From Piscinibacter sp. (GTDB lineage Bacteria; Pseudomonadota; Gammaproteobacteria; Burkholderiales; Burkholderiaceae_C): 64,000 nucleotides of DNA. The notes beneath the pieces were generated by a model, which saw only the letters and a list, made by a program, of their open reading frames with translations, was not told the origin of the DNA and made no database searches. The position numbers and the translations under genes are program-made. The DNA lies in the NCBI GenBank assembly GCA_019635485.1, contig JAHBZL010000003.1, forward strand, positions 105,087 to 169,086, in the 5' to 3' direction. This document shows, one piece after another, positions 56,831 to 64,000 of the stretch (position 1 is the first letter of the stretch; the number at the start of each line of letters is the position of its first letter).

Positions 56831-57876
56831 CGGCGCATCGCAGCCTGCTGGGCCTGACGATGGGCGATGCGTGCGGCATCGGCCCGGAGATCATCGTGCG
56901 CCTGTTCGGGCGCGAGCCGGTGCTCGATGGCGTCGTGCTCGGCGACGTCGGCGTGCTGCGGACCGCGGCGGCGCGCCTGGGATCCCTCACGCCGGTGGCG
57001 GCGATCGAGCGGCCCGCGGACCGGGCGCAGGTGCCGCCCGGCTGCGTGCCGGTGCTGCCCGTTCCCCGGCTGCCGGCGGACCTGGCGGCATTGCCGCTCG
57101 GCCGCGTCGACGCCCGTGCCGGGGCGGCGGCGGCGCGCTGCATCGAGGAAGGGGTGGCGCTGGTGCAGGCCGGCGAGCTGGCGGGCATCGTCACCGCACC
57201 GATCCACAAGGAGGCGCTGGCCGCCGCCGGCATCGCCTACCCCGGCCACACCGAGATGCTGCAGGCGCTCGCGGCGGCCGGCGGCGCGGCGCCGCCGGTG
57301 CGCATGATGCTGGCCAACGACCAGTTGCGCACGGTGCTGGTGACCATCCATCAATCGCTGCGCAGTGCGATCGACGCCGTGACCTTCGACGCCGTGCTGC
57401 AGACCCTGCGCATCGCGCATCGGGCGGCCGCGGCCTGGGGCCAGCCGCAGCCGCGCATCGCGGTGGCGGGCCTGAATCCGCACGCCGGCGAGGGCGGCCT
57501 GTTCGGCGACGAGGAGATCCGGATCATCGCGCCGGCCGTGGCCGCGGCCCGCGCGGAGGGGATCGACGCGCGCGGGCCTTTCGCGCCGGACACCGTGTTC
57601 ATGCGGGCGCGCCATGCCCCCGATCATCCGGGCGAATTCGACCTGGTGATCGCGATGACCCACGACCACGGCCTGATCCCGGTCAAGTACCTAGGCGTCG
57701 AGCAGGGCGTGAACGTCACGCTGGGGCTGCCGTTCGTGCGCACGAGCCCGGACCACGGCACCGCGTTCGACATCGCCGGTCGGGGCGTGGCCGACCCGTC
57801 CAGCCTGGCGGCCGCCGTGCGCGTGGCACGGCAGCTCGTGGCCGGTGCGCTCAGTGGCGCGTCGGCGCCGCCTTGA
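56827..57876 (+). CDS. pdxA: PdxA-family 4-hydroxythreonine-4-phosphate dehydrogenase
   Basis: 349 aa, GTG start overlapping the nif3 stop. N-terminal TMGDACGIGPEI varies from the usual GDPAGIGPE (Pro to Ala, Ala to Cys). PGHTE metal motif, GLNPHAGEGGLFGDEE and the late HDHGLIPVKYLG/VNVTLGLPFVRTS segments, which look closer to the PdxA2 (D-threonate/D-erythronate) branch than to canonical PdxA. The product may therefore be pyridoxal synthesis or four-carbon sugar acid catabolism. The 3' end overlaps the DUF1631 gene by 26 bp. Confidence 0.85.
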   Translation: MTAHRSLLGLTMGDACGIGPEIIVRLFGREPVLDGVVLGDVGVLRTAAARLGSLTPVAAIERPADRAQVPPGCVPVLPVPRLPADLAALPLGRVDARAGAAAARCIEEGVALVQAGELAGIVTAPIHKEALAAAGIAYPGHTEMLQALAAAGGAAPPVRMMLANDQLRTVLVTIHQSLRSAIDAVTFDAVLQTLRIAHRAAAAWGQPQPRIAVAGLNPHAGEGGLFGDEEIRIIAPAVAAARAEGIDARGPFAPDTVFMRARHAPDHPGEFDLVIAMTHDHGLIPVKYLGVEQGVNVTLGLPFVRTSPDHGTAFDIAGRGVADPSSLAAAVRVARQLVAGALSGASAPP

Positions 57877-60472
57877 GCGCGGCCAGCTGCTTGCGGGCCC
57901 GCGCGGTCGCGCGCTCCATCAGGTAGGCGTTCTCGAACGCGCGCATGCGGTTGGTCTCGCACATGCGCGCCAGCATGCGCGCCGTCATCGAGATGGTTTC
58001 CTGGTGCTTCTTGCCGCGCGAGAAGACGAAGAAGCTCCGCCCCGGGCTCACGTAGGTCAGCCGCACCTTCTGCCACTGGTCCTTCAGGTGCATCTGGTAG
58101 GCGAAACCGAGCTTGATGTGGTCCATCAGCTGCGGCCCGCGCGAGGGCTCGGGCGGCTCAGCGGGGGACAGGTTCAGGTCGATGTCCAGCCCGAGATCCA
58201 TGGGTGCCGATTCCTCCGTCTCGGCATCCGCTTCGGGCTCGGACTCGGCAGCATCGGCACGTGCCTGCGGAGCCGCGCCGACCTCGATGTCGACCTTCCC
58301 CGACCAGTCGACGGCGCTCTCCTCGATCAGGCCGACCTGCTTCGCTTCCTCGGGCGTGAAGCGTTTCTCGACGACGGAGGTCTCGTCGGACGGCACCATG
58401 TCGGCCGGCGACAGCGCCTCGACGCCGGGGATGGTGGAGCCGAAGATGCCCTCGATCTCCTTGGCGAGCAGGTTGTGGTCCAGCTCAGACATCGGCGGCT
58501 GCTTGAGCGACTCGGCATGCGCCGGCAGCAGCTGCCCGAAGAACGCCTTCTGCGCCGCTTCCGGCCAGCCGATCAGCGCCAGGCCCTCGTTGAGGTCCTT
58601 CATCAGCTGCGGCAGCTGCAGCAGGAACTTCTTGCGCAGCGCCGGCGAGCCCTTGGGCTGCACGCTCATCACCAGGTCGCGGCCAACGCGCTTGAAGCGC
58701 TGGTAGCGGTCCGAGGCCGGACCGTCGCGGCGCACCGCGAGCACCAGCGCCTGGCTCCAGACCTGCGACAGGAACTCGCGCAGGTACGGCGCCAGCGGAA
58801 TCGGCTTCAGCGCCGCGGTCAACTGCAGCATGTAGCGCTGCTGGATGCGCAGCTCGGATTCCTTGCTTTCCAGCGTGGCCGAGACCGGGCTCTGCTGCAC
58901 CTCGCCCTGGGTCTGGTCGGCGATGAAGCGTTCTAGCTCGTGCAGCTTGGCCGAGTACAGGTCGATCTGGTCGAAGTCGCCCTCGACGATCTCCTGCACC
59001 AGCGAGCGGACCCGGTCGAGAAACTGCCGGCCCGGCCCGTCCTCGAACTCGTCGAAGGCCAGCGCCAGCGAGGCGATGCGGTTGACGAAGCGGCGCACCG
59101 GGTGGCGGCGCGACGAGAAGAAGCTGGCGTCGTTCAGCGCGACGCGCAGCACCGGCAGCTGCAGCCGTGCGATCTGGCGCGCCATCTGCGGCGGCACGCG
59201 CGGGTCCGACAGGATCTGGTCGAACAGGCTGCCGACCACGTCGATGACCATGTGGTCCAGCTTGCCGCTGGACGCCTGGATCAGCTCCTCCCGGTGGGCG
59301 CGGATCAGGTTCACCGCCATCATGCCGGTGAGCGCCTCTTCGCGGTAGTCGACCGCCGCACCGATGCCGCCCGGTGCCAGCGCCGCGCCCAGTCCGGCGT
59401 GGCCGCTCGGGCCGGTCAACGGGATGTCGGGCATGCCGCCGCGCGGCGGCAGGGCATCGAGCTCGCCGGGGCGGCTGGCCATCGCGGTCAGCCGCCGCAG
59501 CAGGTTCATCAGCTGCGCGTCGGCCTGGGCGCGCGCCGCGGCACTCAGGCGCACGCCACCGCCGTCGTGCGACAGGCCCGCGCTGGCGGTCGGGCCGAAG
59601 TGGCCGCGGCCGGTGCTGGCACCCCCGCCGCCCGACGGCAATCCGGCCAGCCCCGGGCCGCCGCGCCAGGACGGCGCCGCGCCGGGGCCCGATGCACCGC
59701 CCATCGGTGCGGTCGGGACGCCGGAGTCGTAGCCGCCGCCGGACTGGGTCGAGTACGCGCCGTGCCCGGACTCGCGCTGCAGCGTCGAGTAGCCCGAGTT
59801 CACGCCCGGCAGGTGGTAGCCCGGGCCGTCGGCCATGCGCGGGTTCAGGCCGACTGGCTGGATGCCTCTGGCCTGCAGGTCGCGCACGATGTCCGCATAG
59901 CAGGTCTTCATCGCCTTGGACATCGCGAGGCCGAACTCGCGCGCCAGCAGCTTGCGCGACTCCTTGTCCTTGGTGACCGACTCGATCGCGCGGAACAGCG
60001 AATTGCCGATCACCGCCGGACGCAGCGGGCTGCGTTCCTCGTCCGGGCGGCCGGTGCGCAGCAGGGAGCCCATGTGCGCGGCCACCTCGCGCTGTTCCCA
60101 CTCGGCTTCCTGCAGGATGGCCTGGGCGATGCGCCCGGAGTACAGCTGCTCCTCGACCTCCTGGTCACCGACCAGGCTGAGCGACTGCCAGTCGGTGGCC
60201 TCGAGCCGGCGCCGCCCGTCCTCGCGCGGGGCCAGGTCCTTGGCGATGCTTTCGCGCAGGCCCTCGCGAAAGGTCAGATGGAACGAGGCCATGTTGCGGC
60301 GCAGTTCGAACTGCGTCGACAGCATCAGGTCGCGCTCGGCGATGCGGGTGGCCGAGAGCGACATCGTGCCGAGCAGATCCGCCACCCGGTCGGCCACCGT
60401 GGCGGTGGCGTTCTTGAGCAGGTTGATGGCCGCGTCCATGGCGGCCTGCTGGCGCGGATCGATCAGGCTCAT
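57851..60472 (-). CDS. DUF1631 family protein
   Basis: 873 aa, large and soluble, mostly helical; no signal peptide. It matches the DUF1631 family described from Rubrivivax-like bacteria. Regions: helical N-terminus (about 1-210), Gly/Ser-rich linker (about 225-310), helical core with many Arg, and a C-terminal part with a PilZ-like segment DHIKLGFAYQMHLKDQW. No catalytic motif recognised. It may bind cyclic-di-GMP by analogy with PilZ-domain relatives, but this is an inference. Confidence 0.8.
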   Translation of the reverse strand: MSLIDPRQQAAMDAAINLLKNATATVADRVADLLGTMSLSATRIAERDLMLSTQFELRRNMASFHLTFREGLRESIAKDLAPREDGRRRLEATDWQSLSLVGDQEVEEQLYSGRIAQAILQEAEWEQREVAAHMGSLLRTGRPDEERSPLRPAVIGNSLFRAIESVTKDKESRKLLAREFGLAMSKAMKTCYADIVRDLQARGIQPVGLNPRMADGPGYHLPGVNSGYSTLQRESGHGAYSTQSGGGYDSGVPTAPMGGASGPGAAPSWRGGPGLAGLPSGGGGASTGRGHFGPTASAGLSHDGGGVRLSAAARAQADAQLMNLLRRLTAMASRPGELDALPPRGGMPDIPLTGPSGHAGLGAALAPGGIGAAVDYREEALTGMMAVNLIRAHREELIQASSGKLDHMVIDVVGSLFDQILSDPRVPPQMARQIARLQLPVLRVALNDASFFSSRRHPVRRFVNRIASLALAFDEFEDGPGRQFLDRVRSLVQEIVEGDFDQIDLYSAKLHELERFIADQTQGEVQQSPVSATLESKESELRIQQRYMLQLTAALKPIPLAPYLREFLSQVWSQALVLAVRRDGPASDRYQRFKRVGRDLVMSVQPKGSPALRKKFLLQLPQLMKDLNEGLALIGWPEAAQKAFFGQLLPAHAESLKQPPMSELDHNLLAKEIEGIFGSTIPGVEALSPADMVPSDETSVVEKRFTPEEAKQVGLIEESAVDWSGKVDIEVGAAPQARADAAESEPEADAETEESAPMDLGLDIDLNLSPAEPPEPSRGPQLMDHIKLGFAYQMHLKDQWQKVRLTYVSPGRSFFVFSRGKKHQETISMTARMLARMCETNRMRAFENAYLMERATARARKQLAALKAAPTRH

Positions 60473-60625
60473 CAGGGTGGCAAGACACGCAAGCGCGTAC
60501 TCTCCGCCCCGCCGGCGGGGCGATGCCGAAGTATGGGCCCAAAGAGAGGCCTCCCGCTGTGCGGTCCATCACACCCGGCGGCGGGCCGCCGCCCCGGGGC
60601 CGGCCCGTCGGCCCGGATGGTTTTG
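60473..60625. other. Non-coding gap between mscL and DUF1631
   Basis: 153 bp, very GC-rich, with a perfect 16-bp palindrome GCCCCGCCGGCGGGGC (60506-60521) and several runs of Gs. No promoter-like elements and no T-rich terminator. It separates two minus-strand genes. Confidence 0.4.
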
Positions 60626-61045
60626 CTACTTCTTCAGCGCGTCGCGGATCTCGCGCAGCAGCATCACGTCCTCGGGCGGCGCGGCCGGCGGCGCGGGCGG
60701 TGCCGCCGGGGCTTCCCGCTTCAGCCGATTGATCTGCTTGACCATCAGAAAGATGATGAACGCGAGGATGACGAAGTTGATCGCCACCGTGATGAAGCTG
60801 CCGTAGGCGAACACCGCGCCGGCCTTCTTGGCGTCCGCCAGGTTCGTCGCGGTCTGTCCCGACAGCGCGATGAAGTAGTTGGAGAAGTCCAGGCCGCCCA
60901 GCACCTTGCCGACCACCGGCATGATCAGGTCGCCGACCACGGAGTCGACGATCTTGCCGAATGCTCCGCCGATGATCACGCCGACCGCGAGGTCGACGAC
61001 GTTGCCCTTCATCGCGAATTCTTTGAACTCGGTCGCGAATCCCAT
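60626..61045 (-). CDS. mscL: Large-conductance mechanosensitive channel
   Basis: 139 aa. N-terminal helix [21 protein letters not shown] is the canonical first transmembrane helix, with the cytoplasmic helix at the N-terminus (MGFATEF). Second TM near [12 protein letters not shown] and a C-terminal helix with EVAxL-like repeats. Osmotic emergency valve. It has a recognisable promoter upstream. Confidence 0.97.
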   Translation of the reverse strand: MGFATEFKEFAMKGNVVDLAVGVIIGGAFGKIVDSVVGDLIMPVVGKVLGGLDFSNYFIALSGQTATNLADAKKAGAVFAYGSFITVAINFVILAFIIFLMVKQINRLKREAPAAPPAPPAAPPEDVMLLREIRDALKK

Positions 61046-61115
61046 GGGTCACTCCTGTGGTTGTTGGAAACGGCTCTGATGCGACGCCATCACCCGTGCG
61101 TCGATGGCCAGCGGC

Positions 61116-61143
61116 AGTATTCCCGCGCCGGGCGGGAAGTCAA
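61116..61143 (-). promoter_or_regulatory. mscL sigma70 promoter
   Basis: TTGACT (61143-61138), 16-bp spacer, AATACT (61121-61116), minus strand; the spacer contains the dyad CCCGC-N5-GCGGG. Predicted start near 61109, giving a leader of about 64 nt. Confidence 0.55.
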
Positions 61144-61204
61144 GCGCGACGCCTCCCCAGGTCGTCGCCCGGAGCGCCCCGGCGGACCCCCTTGACGCCT
61201 CAGA

Positions 61205-61210
61205 TAGAAT
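61205..61210 (+). promoter_or_regulatory. Candidate -10 (TAGAAT) of petABC
   Basis: TAGAAT 49 nt before petA. A TTGACG 6 bp upstream is too close to be its -35. The ribosome site GAGGAACCTC is strong. Confidence 0.3.
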
Positions 61211-61258
61211 CACGGGTTGACCCTGATTTCGAAGCGTCTTCACAGCTCGAGGAACCTC

Positions 61259-61858
61259 ATGAGTGACAGCCCCGTCGACAGCGGCAAGCGCACCTGGCTC
61301 ATCGCCTCCGGATGCGCCAGCGCCGTAGGGGTCGGCTTCACCGCCGTCCCCTTCGTCAGCAGCTTCCAGCCCTCGGAGCGCGCGCGCGCCGCGGGCGCGG
61401 CGGTCGAGGTCGACATCAGCGCGCTGAAGTCGGGCGAGAAGCTCACCGTCGAATGGCGCGGCAAGCCAGTGTGGATCGTCAGGCGCACGCCCGAGCAGCT
61501 GGCGACGCTGCCCAAGCTCGACGGGCAGCTGGCGGACCCGAAGTCGCAGCGCAATCCCGACGCACTGACGCCCGAGTACGCGCGCAACGAAGGCCGCTCG
61601 ATCAAGCCGGAGGTGCTGGTGGTGGTGGGCATCTGCTCGCACCTGGGCTGCTCGCCGTCGGACAAGTTCCAGCCCGGCGCGCAGCCCTCGCTGCCGGACG
61701 ACTGGGCAGGCGGCTTCCTGTGCCCCTGCCACGGCTCGACCTTCGACATGGCCGGCCGCGTCTTCAAGAACAAGCCGGCGCCGGACAACCTCGAGGTGCC
61801 GCCGCACATGTACCTGTCCGATTCGCGCCTGCTGATCGGCGAGGACAAGAAGGCCTAA
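61259..61858 (+). CDS. petA: Ubiquinol-cytochrome c reductase, Rieske iron-sulfur subunit
   Basis: 199 aa from ATG 61259. N-terminal signal anchor with a Lys-Arg pair (SGKRTWLIASG, K10-R11) in place of the usual twin Arg, consistent with Tat export of folded Rieske proteins. Cluster ligands: CSHLGC (C126-C131) and CPCHGS (C155-S160). Transfers electrons from ubiquinol to cytochrome c1 in complex III. Confidence 0.97.
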   Translation: MSDSPVDSGKRTWLIASGCASAVGVGFTAVPFVSSFQPSERARAAGAAVEVDISALKSGEKLTVEWRGKPVWIVRRTPEQLATLPKLDGQLADPKSQRNPDALTPEYARNEGRSIKPEVLVVVGICSHLGCSPSDKFQPGAQPSLPDDWAGGFLCPCHGSTFDMAGRVFKNKPAPDNLEVPPHMYLSDSRLLIGEDKKA

Positions 61859-61879
61859 CCCCGGAGCGGACGCACGACC

Positions 61880-63283
61880 ATGGCTGATTTCAAGGAAGTT
61901 TCCGCCGACGCACCGGTCGTCCAGAAGGTGACGGTCTGGTTCGAGAACCGGTTCCCGACCGCGTTCGCCGAGTACAAGAAGCACATGTCGGAGTACTACG
62001 CTCCGAAGAACTTCAACGTCTGGTACTTCTTCGGCTCGCTGGCGATGCTGGTGCTGGTGATCCAGATCGTCACCGGCATCTTCCTGGTGATGCACTACAA
62101 GCCGGATGCGGCGCTGGCGTTCGCGTCGGTCGAGTACATCATGCGCGACGTGCCGGGCGGCTGGATCATCCGCTACATGCACTCGACGGGCGCGAGCGCG
62201 TTCTTCGTCGTCGTGTACCTGCACATGTACCGCGGGCTGATCTACGGCTCGTACCGCAAGCCGCGCGAACTGGTCTGGATCTTCGGCTGCGCGATCTTCC
62301 TGTGCCTGATGGCCGAGGCCTTCATGGGCTACCTGCTGCCCTGGGGCCAGATGAGCTACTGGGGCGCGCAGGTGATCGTCAACCTGTTCTCGGCGATCCC
62401 GTTCATCGGCCCGGACCTGGCGCTGCTGATCCGCGGCGACTACGTGGTGAGCGACGCGACGCTGAACCGCTTCTTCAGCTTCCACGTGATCGCGGTGCCG
62501 CTGGTGCTGCTCGGCCTGGTCGTCGCGCACCTGCTCGCGCTGCACGACGTCGGATCGAACAACCCGGACGGCGTCGAGATCAAGGCCAAGAAGGACGCCC
62601 GCGGCGTGCCGCTGGACGGCATCCCGTTCCACCCGTACTACACGGTGCACGACCTGATGGGCGTCGGCGTGTTCCTGATGGTGTTCAGCGCGATCATCTT
62701 CTTCGCGCCCGAACTCGGCGGCTACTTCCTCGAATACAACAACTTCATCCCGGCTGACCCGCTGAAGACGCCGGCGCACATCGCCCCGGTCTGGTACTTC
62801 ACGCCGTTCTACTCGATGCTGCGCGCCATCACCAGCGAGATGATGTACGTGCTGGTGGCCTGCGTGCTGCTCGGCGCGGTGCTGGGCGTCGCGAAGGCAC
62901 GCGTCTCGGCCGCGCTGAAGGGCGCGGTCGTGGTCGCCGCGCTGGTGGTCGCCGTGCTGATGCTGAACATCGACGCCAAGTTCTGGGGCGTCGTCGTGAT
63001 GGGCGGCGCGGTCATCATCCTGTTCTTCCTGCCCTGGCTCGACACGAGCCCGGTCAAGTCGATCCGCTACCGGCCGGGCTGGCACAAGTACGTGTACGCC
63101 GTGTTCGTCATCAACTTCCTGATCCTCGGCTACCTCGGCGTGCAGCCGCCGTCGCCGATCGGCGAGCGGGTGTCGCAGGCGGGCACGCTGTTCTACTTCG
63201 GCTTCTTCCTGCTGATGCCGTGGTGGAGCCGGCTCGGCGAGTTCAAGCCGGTGCCCGAGCGCGTCAACTTCGCAGCCCATTGA
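61880..63283 (+). CDS. petB: Cytochrome b of the cytochrome bc1 complex
   Basis: 467 aa with about nine hydrophobic segments. Heme ligands in RYMHSTGAS, VYLHMYRG and the later FSFHVIAVP and LVVAHLLAL regions (two b hemes). The Qo-site motif is PVWY at residues 303-306, in place of PEWY of alphaproteobacteria and mitochondria; the Glu is missing. Second gene of petABC, 21 bp after petA. Confidence 0.97.
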   Translation: MADFKEVSADAPVVQKVTVWFENRFPTAFAEYKKHMSEYYAPKNFNVWYFFGSLAMLVLVIQIVTGIFLVMHYKPDAALAFASVEYIMRDVPGGWIIRYMHSTGASAFFVVVYLHMYRGLIYGSYRKPRELVWIFGCAIFLCLMAEAFMGYLLPWGQMSYWGAQVIVNLFSAIPFIGPDLALLIRGDYVVSDATLNRFFSFHVIAVPLVLLGLVVAHLLALHDVGSNNPDGVEIKAKKDARGVPLDGIPFHPYYTVHDLMGVGVFLMVFSAIIFFAPELGGYFLEYNNFIPADPLKTPAHIAPVWYFTPFYSMLRAITSEMMYVLVACVLLGAVLGVAKARVSAALKGAVVVAALVVAVLMLNIDAKFWGVVVMGGAVIILFFLPWLDTSPVKSIRYRPGWHKYVYAVFVINFLILGYLGVQPPSPIGERVSQAGTLFYFGFFLLMPWWSRLGEFKPVPERVNFAAH

Positions 63284-63303
63284 ACGCGGGGAAGAACCAG
63301 ACC

Positions 63304-64000
63304 ATGAAGAAGATCCTTCTCTGCCTGTTCCTGGCCCTGGGGCTCGTCGGCGGGGCGTCCGCCTCGGAGGGCGGTGCACACTGGGACAAGTTCCCCGAGG
63401 ACAAGGCGACCGACCTCGCGGCGCTGCAGAACGGCGCGAAGCTGTTCGTCAACTACTGCCTGAACTGCCATGCGGCGTCGTACATGCGCTACAACCGCCT
63501 GCGCGACATCGGCCTGACCGAAGACCAGATCAAGAAGAACCTGATGTTCGCGACCGACAAGGTCGGCGACACGATGAAGGTCACGCTCGACCCGAAGCAG
63601 GCCAAGGACTGGTTCGGCGCCACGCCGCCGGACCTGACCGTGATCGCGCGCTCGCGCGCCGGCGCGGGCGGCAGCGGCGCCGACTACCTGTACACCTACC
63701 TGCGCACCTACTACCGCGACGAGACCAAGGCCACCGGCTGGAACAACCTCGTGTTCCCGAGCGTCGGCATGCCCCACGTGCTGTGGGAGCTGCAGGGCCA
63801 GCGCGCGGCCCGCTTCGTCGAGGAGAAGGACCCGCACGACCCGGCCAAGACGGTGCACCGCTTCGACGGCTTCGAGCAGCTCACCCCGGGCAAGCTGACG
63901 CCGCTGCAGTACGACGAGGCGGTCGGCGACCTGGTGGCCTTCCTGCAGTGGATGGGCGAGCCGGCCGCCGGCCAGCGCGTGCGCCTCGGCGTGTGGGTGC
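63304..64000 (+). CDS. petC: Cytochrome c1 (partial, runs off the window)
   Basis: Start at 63304 (MKKILLCLFLALGLVGGASA, a signal peptide). Heme c attachment site CLNCH at residues 52-56. The C-terminal membrane anchor and distal heme ligand Met are beyond the end. Third gene of petABC, 20 bp after petB. Electron acceptor from the Rieske protein and donor to soluble cytochrome c. Confidence 0.96.
   Translation, partial: MKKILLCLFLALGLVGGASASEGGAHWDKFPEDKATDLAALQNGAKLFVNYCLNCHAASYMRYNRLRDIGLTEDQIKKNLMFATDKVGDTMKVTLDPKQAKDWFGATPPDLTVIARSRAGAGGSGADYLYTYLRTYYRDETKATGWNNLVFPSVGMPHVLWELQGQRAARFVEEKDPHDPAKTVHRFDGFEQLTPGKLTPLQYDEAVGDLVAFLQWMGEPAAGQRVRLGVWV

Noticed and set aside
60506-60521. 16-bp GC palindrome as terminator for mscL or DUF1631
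   Set aside because: No T-run follows on either strand and the position is near the DUF1631 start.
61193-61210. TTGACG...TAGAAT as a petA promoter
   Set aside because: Spacing is only 6 bp, so TTGACG cannot be the -35 of TAGAAT.
61049-63379. 776-aa minus-strand ORF
   Set aside because: Antisense to petA and petB, low-complexity, Asp/His/Arg-rich.

Overview
This 64 kb window is a GC-rich, gene-dense chromosomal segment of a betaproteobacterium, most likely Burkholderiales of the Rubrivivax/Leptothrix/Methylibium type. The gene orders are those of that group: prmC-prfA-hemA, ffh-ypjD-pilS-pilR-ampD-nrdA-nrdB, prmA-accC-accB, dusB-fis-purH-ruvC, argB-slmA, hisI-hisE-hinT-tatABC-htrA and petABC. 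A phasin, a histone-H1-like AKKAP-repeat protein and GC palindromic repeats support the same placement. I see no insertion sequence, prophage, CRISPR array or rRNA. There is one tRNA, Met (CAU). The window ends inside petC.

Layout: 1-8.0 kb is mostly minus strand: translation termination and heme genes (prmC, prfA, hemA), miaB, an exported protein, an ECF sigma factor with two YCII/DGPF proteins, and tRNA-Met. 8.0-16.5 kb holds both SRP GTPases (ftsY, ffh), YpjD, the PilS/PilR two-component system and AmpD. 16.5-21.6 kb holds class I ribonucleotide reductase with a well-formed NrdR operator/promoter, then the H1-like histone. 21.6-32.3 kb is a minus-strand run: PfkB kinase, DUF3426, PrmA, AccC/AccB, a TlpA thioredoxin, MtgA, AroE, a TonB-type protein and an RNase II-family exonuclease. 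32.3-37.9 kb is dusB-fis-purH with plsC and a cdsA-like gene placed before ruvC. 37.9-44.9 kb carries storage and lipid genes: patatin, phasin, a two-domain fatty acyl-CoA reductase of the Marinobacter type, and a LysR/SDR divergent pair. 44.9-64 kb holds an unknown outer-membrane barrel, argB, a Dph6-like ATPase, a HAD nucleotidase, slmA, pdeM, DUF815, mutT, hisIE, hinT, tatABC, htrA, nif3, pdxA, DUF1631, mscL and the cytochrome bc1 operon.

How the genes work together: most of the window is housekeeping (translation quality control, protein targeting by SRP and Tat, dNTP, fatty acid, purine, His and Arg synthesis, respiration). Genes are packed with ATGA/GTGA overlaps. The less ordinary parts are the carbon-storage locus (phasin plus fatty acyl-CoA reductase), the glycerolipid genes lodged in the ruvC operon, and the H1-like protein behind a terminator-like hairpin. 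There is also a recurrent promoter design in which a -10 hexamer lies exactly 6 nt before the start codon. This predicts leaderless mRNAs for hemA, ypjD, ruvC, hisI, a conserved unknown gene and perhaps a LysR gene. All functional calls come from reading motifs and gene context; no database search was possible.
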